A stretch of 64,000 bases of DNA from assembly GCF_900129705.1 (NCBI RefSeq), contig NZ_FQWO01000012.1, positions 1 to 64,000 of the forward strand, read 5' to 3'. Both the position numbers and the translations under genes were made by a program. Numbering within the stretch: position 1 is the stretch's first letter; each line of letters opens with the position of its first letter. Source of the stretch: Flavobacterium granuli (GTDB lineage Bacteria; Bacteroidota; Bacteroidia; Flavobacteriales; Flavobacteriaceae). The notes beneath the pieces are model-generated. The model ran no database searches and had not been told where the DNA came from. It worked only from the letters and a program-made list of their open reading frames with translations. This document shows, one piece after another, positions 58,828 to 64,000 of the stretch.

Positions 58828-58857
58828 AAAAAGACCCTCATTTCTGAAGGTCTTTTT
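58828..58857. terminator. Bidirectional terminator, marC/ctlX
   Basis: AAAAAGACC (58828-58836) pairs with GGTCTTTTT (58849-58857) around a 12-nt loop between the converging marC and ctlX genes. A- and T-runs on each side serve both strands. Confidence 0.85.
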
Positions 58858-58858
58858 G

Positions 58859-59794
58859 TTATGCTTTTGGCAAGAAAATTTCTGCCATCATACATCTGGC
58901 ACTTCCACCACCACAGGCTTCAATAGTATCTAAACTGGAACTGAGAATCTCAGCGTGTTTCTCCAGCTGTTCTATTTGCTTCGGTGTTAAACTCTGGTAG
59001 GCAGCAGTACTCATAACTAAATACCTTTTGTCATTTGCGCCACTAACTTCGAGCATGTTTCCTGCAAAACTGTCGACCTGAGCTTCGGTGATTAAAATAA
59101 TTTCTTTATTGTCTTTTTTCAGATTATCCAAAACCATTTTGCGCTCTTTTTTATCATCAATACAATCAGCACAAATAACAGCAAAAGTTTCCCCCAGACA
59201 CATCATCACATTAGTATGATAAATTAGTTTTCGCTCTCCATTTACAGTTTGAAAAGCTTCAAAAAGTACTGGTGCATAATCAAAATCTTCACAAAACTCA
59301 ATAAACAGCTCTTCATCGGCTCTGGGAGACAATGCGCAATACGCTTTTTCATTGGTTCTGTCAAGGAGCAAACTTCCGGTTCCTTCCAGATAAAAACCAT
59401 CCTCTTCAGCAGAGGTATAATCTATAATATTATCTATTTGAAATCCTTTATCTTCAAGAAGGTCAAAAATTTCTTCGCGACGTTCTTCACGGCGATTTTC
59501 GGCAAACATTGGATACAAGGCCACATCGCCATTTTCGTGAAATGATACCCAATTATTAGGAAAAATACTATCCGGAGTATCTGTGCCTAAAGCATCCTCT
59601 ACAACAACTACATCAACCCCTACATTTCTTAACTTCTCTACCAAAGCATCAAATTCCTGCTGTGCTTTAGCATTTACAGTTGCCGGCAAAAGCCCTTCTA
59701 CTACTTTTTGGTAATAATTATTTACAGCCGTTTGCTCATTCATTCGAAACGCTGTCGGGCGAATCATCAATATGGAATTTGTTGTTTGTTTCAT
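58859..59794 (-). CDS. ctlX: Citrulline utilization hydrolase CtlX (amidinotransferase family)
   Basis: This 311-residue protein belongs to the arginine deiminase/amidinotransferase superfamily. Seen are ILMIRPTAFRMNEQTAVNNYYQ near the start, SIFPNNWVSFHENGDVALYPM near 93, EGTGSLLLDRTNEKAYCALSPR near 152, HTNVMMCLGETFAVIC near 193 and the C-terminal ACGGGSARCMMAEIFLP with the catalytic Cys region. The name CtlX follows close annotations; related enzymes hydrolyse citrulline or arginine. It is downstream of gltA, separated by a terminator. Confidence 0.9.
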   Translation of the reverse strand: MKQTTNSILMIRPTAFRMNEQTAVNNYYQKVVEGLLPATVNAKAQQEFDALVEKLRNVGVDVVVVEDALGTDTPDSIFPNNWVSFHENGDVALYPMFAENRREERREEIFDLLEDKGFQIDNIIDYTSAEEDGFYLEGTGSLLLDRTNEKAYCALSPRADEELFIEFCEDFDYAPVLFEAFQTVNGERKLIYHTNVMMCLGETFAVICADCIDDKKERKMVLDNLKKDNKEIILITEAQVDSFAGNMLEVSGANDKRYLVMSTAAYQSLTPKQIEQLEKHAEILSSSLDTIEACGGGSARCMMAEIFLPKA

Positions 59795-59922
59795 AATTTA
59801 CAATCCTACAAAGGAAAATTTATTAAAAATTAGCATTATTACCACCCATTTCAAAGTTGTATACTTTTAGAATTTAAGCACTAATTACAACTTATGATTA
59901 ATTAAAACAGGACAAAGATAAA

Positions 59923-59949
59923 AAAAGCCTCACCAGAAGTGAAGCTTTT
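59923..59949 (-). terminator. gltA terminator
   Basis: On the minus strand GAAAAGCTTCAC-ttct-GTGAGGCTTTTTT forms a hairpin (AAAAGC/GCTTTT and TCAC/GTGA with one mismatch) followed by T residues, 9 bp after the gltA stop. Confidence 0.75.
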
Positions 59950-59957
59950 CAAATAGA

Positions 59958-61241
59958 TTATCTTTTGTCTGTTGGTTTAAAATCCCTTAAAGGAGCACCT
60001 GTATACACTTGTCTAGGTCTTCCGATAGGTTCTTTATTTTCACGCATTTCTTTCCATTGTGCAATCCAACCCGGTAAACGTCCTATGGCAAACATTACGG
60101 TAAACATATCTGTAGGAATCCCCAAAGCTCTGTAAATAATTCCAGAATAGAAATCTACATTTGGATATAAATTTCTTGATTTAAAGTATTCATCTTCTAA
60201 AGCTGCTGCTTCCAGTTTCTTTGCAATGTCAAGAATCGGATCATTAACTCCCAAAGTTTCCAAAACTTCATTTGCCGCTTTCTTAATGATTTTAGCTCTT
60301 GGGTCAAAGTTTTTGTAAACTCTGTGACCGAATCCCATCAATCGAAAAGGATCATTTTTATCTTTGGCCTTAGCCATATATTTGTCTGTATCCCCACCAT
60401 TCTTATGAATTTCTTCCAGCATTTCAAGAACAGCCTGATTTGCTCCACCGTGTAACGGCCCCCAAAGTGCAGAGACACCGGCAGAAATAGACGCGAATAA
60501 TCCGGCGTGAGAAGAACCAACCATTCTAACGGTCGATGTAGAACAGTTTTGCTCATGATCACCGTGAAGAATAAATAATTTATCCAATGCATCAATTACT
60601 ATCGGATTTGCTTTATAAGGCTCTGTTGGCAATTCAAACATCAATCTCATGAAATTCTCTACATATCCTTTGGTATTATCATAATAATTTAAAGGATAGC
60701 CCATGCTTTTTCTATAAGTCCAAGTGGCGATAACCAGGAATTTACCCATAGTTTTACATACAGCCTCATACATTTCCTTTTCGTTTTCAACATTTACTGA
60801 TTTAGGGTTAAATGCCGTTAAAGCGCTAGTCAAAGCGGCCAACACTCCCATTGGGTGTGCTGTTCTAGGAAAACCATCAATGATGTTTTTCATTTCCTCA
60901 TTAACTAAAGTATACTTTCTGATATCTGTTTCAAATTGCTCTAGCTGAACCTTCGTTGGCAATTCTCCAAAAATCAAAAGATAAGAAACTTCTAAGAAAT
61001 CTGCTTTCTCAGCTAAATCTTCTATTGCATACCCTCTGTAACGCAAAATACCAAGTTCACCATCTAAGAACGTAATTTCACTAGTACAAGAACCTGAATT
61101 TTTGTACCCCGGATCAAGAGTAATCACTCCAGTTAAATCCCTCAATTTGTTTATATCGATAGCTTCTTCATTTTCGCTCCCTTTGATTATTGGAAACTCA
61201 TATTTTTTACCATCAATTTCTAATATAGCTGTTTTTGACAT
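59958..61241 (-). CDS. gltA: Citrate synthase
   Basis: This 427-residue type II (hexameric) citrate synthase condenses acetyl-CoA and oxaloacetate at entry to the TCA cycle. Seen are the N-terminal beta domain (KYEFPIIKGSENEEAIDI), DGFPRTAHPMGVL near 125, LHGDHEQNCSTSTVRMVGSSHA near 230 (active-site His), SALWGPLHGGANQAVLEML near 263, MGFGHRVYKNFDPRAK near 304 and YPNVDFYSGIIY near 360 (catalytic Asp). Full length. It lies downstream of eno, with a terminator between. Confidence 0.98.
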   Translation of the reverse strand: MSKTAILEIDGKKYEFPIIKGSENEEAIDINKLRDLTGVITLDPGYKNSGSCTSEITFLDGELGILRYRGYAIEDLAEKADFLEVSYLLIFGELPTKVQLEQFETDIRKYTLVNEEMKNIIDGFPRTAHPMGVLAALTSALTAFNPKSVNVENEKEMYEAVCKTMGKFLVIATWTYRKSMGYPLNYYDNTKGYVENFMRLMFELPTEPYKANPIVIDALDKLFILHGDHEQNCSTSTVRMVGSSHAGLFASISAGVSALWGPLHGGANQAVLEMLEEIHKNGGDTDKYMAKAKDKNDPFRLMGFGHRVYKNFDPRAKIIKKAANEVLETLGVNDPILDIAKKLEAAALEDEYFKSRNLYPNVDFYSGIIYRALGIPTDMFTVMFAIGRLPGWIAQWKEMRENKEPIGRPRQVYTGAPLRDFKPTDKR

Positions 61242-61344
61242 AATATTTTTGATAAATCTTCATTTTTTAATAACGTACCAAATCTAAGGATTATAACATT
61301 AATTAAAAAGAGAAAACTTTATTGATATTGTTAAATTTAACAAA

Positions 61345-61375
61345 AAAAGCCATTCGCGTAAAACGAATGGCTTTT
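61345..61375 (-). terminator. eno terminator
   Basis: AAAAGCCATTCG (minus strand, 61375-61364) pairs with CGAATGGCTTTT (61356-61345), a 12-bp stem with a 7-nt loop and a following T-run, about 20 bp after the eno stop codon. Confidence 0.9.
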
Positions 61376-61395
61376 GAAAAAAATATTTAAAAAAA

Positions 61396-62724
<1,329 letters not shown>

Positions 62725-62936
62725 CTATCTTTTGAAATGATTTTATGAAAATAATGAATGTTATTAACGAAAACGATATAATTATTTTTAAAATACATCA
62801 TTCACACTATTTTATAAAAACTTTCTGCAAATTTTATTCTTTACATTTCAAAATCGCCTAAAAAAAATTGATTTACTCCTAAATAAACAAACAGGCGAAA
62901 AAGTCATTTTTAACAATTTATTCCCACAACAAATAA

Positions 62937-62965
62937 TTGATTTACAGTTATTTAATGTAAATTTA
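62937..62965 (+). promoter_or_regulatory. Candidate promoter of the esterase-family gene
   Basis: TTG (62937-62939) and TAAATTTA (62958-62965, one base off TAnnTTTG) are 18 bp apart, about 58 bp before the ATG at 63023. The rest of the 62689-63022 gap is AT-rich without visible genes or repeats. Confidence 0.45.
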
Positions 62966-63022
62966 GATGTTTAAAAAACAAATAAAGCAAGCTGTTTTCA
63001 AAAAACTTAAAAGAGAACTAAG

Positions 63023-64000
63023 ATGAGAACAATTCAAAACTCCAACGACCCAATCCGTTCCAATGAAATCATAGCATTACTAAACAGTACAGCTACACCA
63101 TTAGAAAGCTCAAACGACCTGGATCCATTACTTGAATATATAGGGGAAGCTAAATATGTTTTGCTTGGCGAAGCCTCCCACGGAACCCATGAATATTATA
63201 CCTGGAGAGCAAAAATAACACAGCGCCTAATTAAAGAGAAAGGATTTTCATTTGTTGGCGTAGAAGGAGATTGGCCGGATTGTTATCGATTAAATCGCTA
63301 TGCAAAAGGGTATTTAGATCCGGGAAAAGACATTTTTAGCGTTATGGACGAATTCAAAAGATGGCCAACATGGATGTGGGCCAATTGGGAAACGGCTGCA
63401 TTCATCGATTGGCTGAAGACCCACAATGAAAATATCGCTGCCGATAAGAGAATCGGCTTTTACGGCTTAGATCTATACAGCTTCAGAGAATCAATGAATT
63501 CCATTATCCAATACTTAGAAAAAAACGATCCAAAAGCCTTGAAAATTGCAAAAGAAGCTTTGAGTTGCTATGAACCCTATTCCAAAGACGAAGGACAATC
63601 CTATGCTAGAGCTTCTGCTTTTGTACCTGAGCTATGCGAAAATGAGATTATCAATATGCTTACGGCAATCAGAAAAAATGCCGTGAATTACAATTCGGAT
63701 CATGAAAATGCAATGAGCACGGAACAAAATGCCTTTGTGGCACGAAATGCCGAAAAATACTTTAGAGCCATGATAAGAAGAGGATCAGCCTCATGGAACA
63801 TTCGCGATGAACACATGGTTTCTACAGTAGAACGACTCTTGAAATTCCACGGAACTGACGCAAAAGTGATCGTCTGGGAACACAATACCCATATTGGCGA
63901 CGCACGCGCCACTGACATGGCAGCCGAAGGAATGGTAAATGTGGGACAACTATTAAGAGAGCAATATTCAACCGACGGAGTGGTGGCCGTAGGATTTGGT
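63023..64000 (+). CDS. Erythromycin esterase family protein (5' part)
   Basis: The gene runs off the window after 326 codons, without a stop. It has the erythromycin-esterase-family motifs LLGEASHGTHEYYTWRAKIT (about residues 52-71) and GVEGDWPDCYRLNRY near 84, with RWPTWMWANWE near 118, FYGLDLYSFRES near 150 and VIVWEHNTHIGDARATDM near 286; the His and Glu residues of these blocks are the family's catalytic set. Members hydrolyse macrolide lactones in some cases, but most chromosomal ones have unknown substrates. The ATG follows a purine-rich AAGAGAACTAAG. Confidence 0.92.
   Translation, partial: MRTIQNSNDPIRSNEIIALLNSTATPLESSNDLDPLLEYIGEAKYVLLGEASHGTHEYYTWRAKITQRLIKEKGFSFVGVEGDWPDCYRLNRYAKGYLDPGKDIFSVMDEFKRWPTWMWANWETAAFIDWLKTHNENIAADKRIGFYGLDLYSFRESMNSIIQYLEKNDPKALKIAKEALSCYEPYSKDEGQSYARASAFVPELCENEIINMLTAIRKNAVNYNSDHENAMSTEQNAFVARNAEKYFRAMIRRGSASWNIRDEHMVSTVERLLKFHGTDAKVIVWEHNTHIGDARATDMAAEGMVNVGQLLREQYSTDGVVAVGFG

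Overview
The window is AT-rich DNA from a member of the Bacteroidota, most likely Flavobacterium or a close relative. The evidence is the SusC/SusD pair, an UpxY-type NusG paralogue, perfect TAnnTTTG -7 promoter boxes (TATATTTG occurs upstream of several operons), weak Shine-Dalgarno sites, and the housekeeping genes recR, gltA and eno. I could not run a search, so the genus is an inference.

Layout. From 0.8 to 56.9 kb the window is one large surface-polysaccharide locus (capsule or O-antigen), almost entirely on the minus strand and so read right to left. From the right: Wza/Wzc export genes and a UDP-sugar 4-epimerase (52.6-56.9 kb); UDP-glucose dehydrogenase and an UpxY-like antiterminator (49.1-52.0 kb); a plus-strand insert with ECF sigma factor, FecR anti-sigma, SusC, SusD and a secreted beta-propeller hydrolase (38.9-47.8 kb); UDP-HexNAc dehydrogenase, mannose-1-phosphate guanylyltransferase, a large SLBB export protein and a Wzz-like protein (27.9-36.9 kb); a tightly packed, repeat-free core operon (11.7-27.7 kb) with two sugar-modifying DegT-family proteins, an ACP-dependent acylation cassette, Wzx, Wzy and four glycosyltransferases; then a WecA-like initiating transferase, a sugar oxo-isomerase-like cupin, a membrane 4,6-dehydratase, a ParDE toxin-antitoxin pair and the dTDP-rhamnose genes rfbC, rfbD, rfbB and rfbA (0.8-11 kb). 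The right end (57-64 kb) is ordinary chromosome: recR, a CoA-binding protein, marC, ctlX, gltA, eno and the start of an erythromycin-esterase-family gene.

How the genes fit together. The rfb genes supply dTDP-L-rhamnose. The 4,6-dehydratases and aminotransferase should make an amino-dideoxy sugar. The ACP, AMP-ligase, SDR and LpxD-like transferase probably build an acyl group and attach it to that amino sugar. WecA-like transferase, glycosyltransferases, Wzx and Wzy assemble the repeat unit, and Wza/Wzc, SLBB and Wzz proteins control length and export.

The most unusual content is between the genes. Outside the core operon almost every gap is filled by (a) arrays of imperfect 7-bp units built from a few recurring words, often running into the stop codon of the neighbouring gene; (b) 10-bp arrays around rfbB/rfbD; (c) about 37 copies of a hairpin element with conserved end boxes but at least six different stem sequences that each still pair; (d) four copies of a roughly 180-bp element whose terminal hairpin shows compensatory changes. 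These explain many spurious ORFs and are the best candidates for something undescribed.
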